Source of the DNA: an uncultured Alphaproteobacteria bacterium
GTDB lineage: Bacteria; Pseudomonadota; Alphaproteobacteria; Rickettsiales; UBA1997
Assembly: GCA_903837365.1 (NCBI GenBank)
Contig: CAILUF010000029.1
Span: 1 to 7,559, forward strand
DNA: 7,559 nucleotides
Reading direction: 5' to 3'
Part shown: positions 7,181 to 7,559 of the stretch, piece by piece
Position numbering within the stretch: the stretch's first letter is position 1
Layout: each line of letters opens with the position of its first letter
The notes under the pieces: model-generated
Databases searched by the model: none
Told to the model about the DNA's origin: nothing
The model's input: only the letters and a program-made list of their open reading frames with translations
Position numbers and translations under genes: made by a program

Positions 7181-7440
7181 TTAATTTCTTAAGTTATATG
7201 AACAATTACTAGAAATTTTTAAAGCATTTAAAATTTTTGGTAAATAGCAATTTAATTTCTCTTCTAAACCGAAAGAGGCATTGAAAATAAACATTCCACA
7301 GCTATGCATTTTATTTTTTTGAATGATTTGATTTGCCGATAAATTAATTTGTGAAGAAAAATTTTTAGAAAAACCAATATCAAAAACTACTTGCAAAATA
7401 TTTTTAAACTTCAATTGCCAAAGTTGTTGATAAAAATCTT
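7181..7440 (-). CDS. rlmJ: Partial 23S rRNA adenine-N6-methyltransferase RlmJ-like, C-terminal part
   Basis: About 86 C-terminal residues of a gene that enters from the right. RlmJ methylates A2030 of 23S rRNA (E. coli numbering) and is usually about 280 residues long. The match rests on the pattern FYQQLWQLKFKNILQ, then MHSCGMFIFNASFGLEEKL, then YLPKILNAL. It resembles the family C-terminus, where a strand of the form GSGM(I/V)(I/V)NPPW is followed by an amphipathic helix with LP. Both prolines of NPPW are replaced here (NASF). The catalytic DPPY region lies upstream and is not present. The reading frame continues to 7498, but everything beyond 7440 is the ccmA repeat, shows no RlmJ similarity and reaches an in-frame stop at 7526-7528. 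Any start codon called there would be false. The gene is convergent with ccmA, 37 bases apart. The family assignment is from memory of the motif and is moderately sure. Confidence 0.6.
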
Positions 7441-7559
7441 CCAATTTAGATTTGGCAAATAAACAAAAACTCCATGGCTTAATCAAATCGCGTATCAAAG
7501 AGGAAGGTGTTGTTTTGATAGCAACTCACGATGAAATGTTTTTTGATTTAGGTGTAAAA
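7441..7559 (+). repeat. 119-bp direct repeat, copy 2 (window end, probable assembly artefact)
   Basis: Exact copy of 7001-7119 with no mismatch, ending at the last base of the window. Identity stops abruptly on its left side: the base before it is T here and A before copy 1. It breaks the rlmJ-like gene, whose family similarity stops at the junction. A perfect odd-length repeat at a sequence end is what a de Bruijn graph assembler leaves when a contig ends on a k-mer present elsewhere. A real recent partial duplication of ccmA is the alternative. Confidence 0.97.

Overview
The window is AT-rich and gene-dense, and reads as ordinary core chromosome of an alphaproteobacterium. I think a Rickettsiales-like or similarly host-associated lineage is most likely. 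The grounds are the lepB-rnc adjacency with a short overlap, a short prolyl-tRNA synthetase without the bacterial editing insertion, RNase III and ProRS sequences that recall Rickettsia proteins, a strong A/T bias at synonymous sites, and starts without Shine-Dalgarno sequences. A complete phosphoglycerate mutase and a spermidine-synthesis fusion argue against the genus Rickettsia itself, which is known to lack glycolysis. This placement is inference from remembered family features, not from a search.

Layout, left to right: rnc, lepB and gpmI lie on the minus strand and are transcribed gpmI > lepB > rnc. The gpmI stop is 1 base from the lepB start, and lepB overlaps rnc by 8 bases, so they form a tight operon. 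Upstream is a minus-strand speD-speE fusion gene, separated from gpmI by a short leader and a weak intrinsic terminator. A 126-base spacer with a candidate promoter follows, then a minus-strand pair, serine esterase > proS, with a 4-base gap. A 46-base divergent spacer separates the esterase from ccmA, the only plus-strand gene. Last comes the C-terminal part of a minus-strand gene that resembles rlmJ.

The genes cover separate housekeeping roles rather than one pathway: RNA processing (rnc), signal-peptide removal (lepB), lower glycolysis or gluconeogenesis (gpmI), spermidine synthesis (speDE), proline charging (proS), ester hydrolysis, cytochrome c biogenesis (ccmA) and 23S rRNA methylation (rlmJ-like). 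No mobile element, CRISPR array, tRNA, rRNA or defence system is visible. No stretch above about 130 bases lacks a gene.

The most important caution is the right edge. The last 119 bases (7441-7559) are an exact copy of 7001-7119 inside ccmA, and they replace the expected upstream part of the rlmJ-like gene. This looks like an assembly artefact. The most interesting biology is the one-chain AdoMet decarboxylase-spermidine synthase fusion. I see no convincing undescribed system here.
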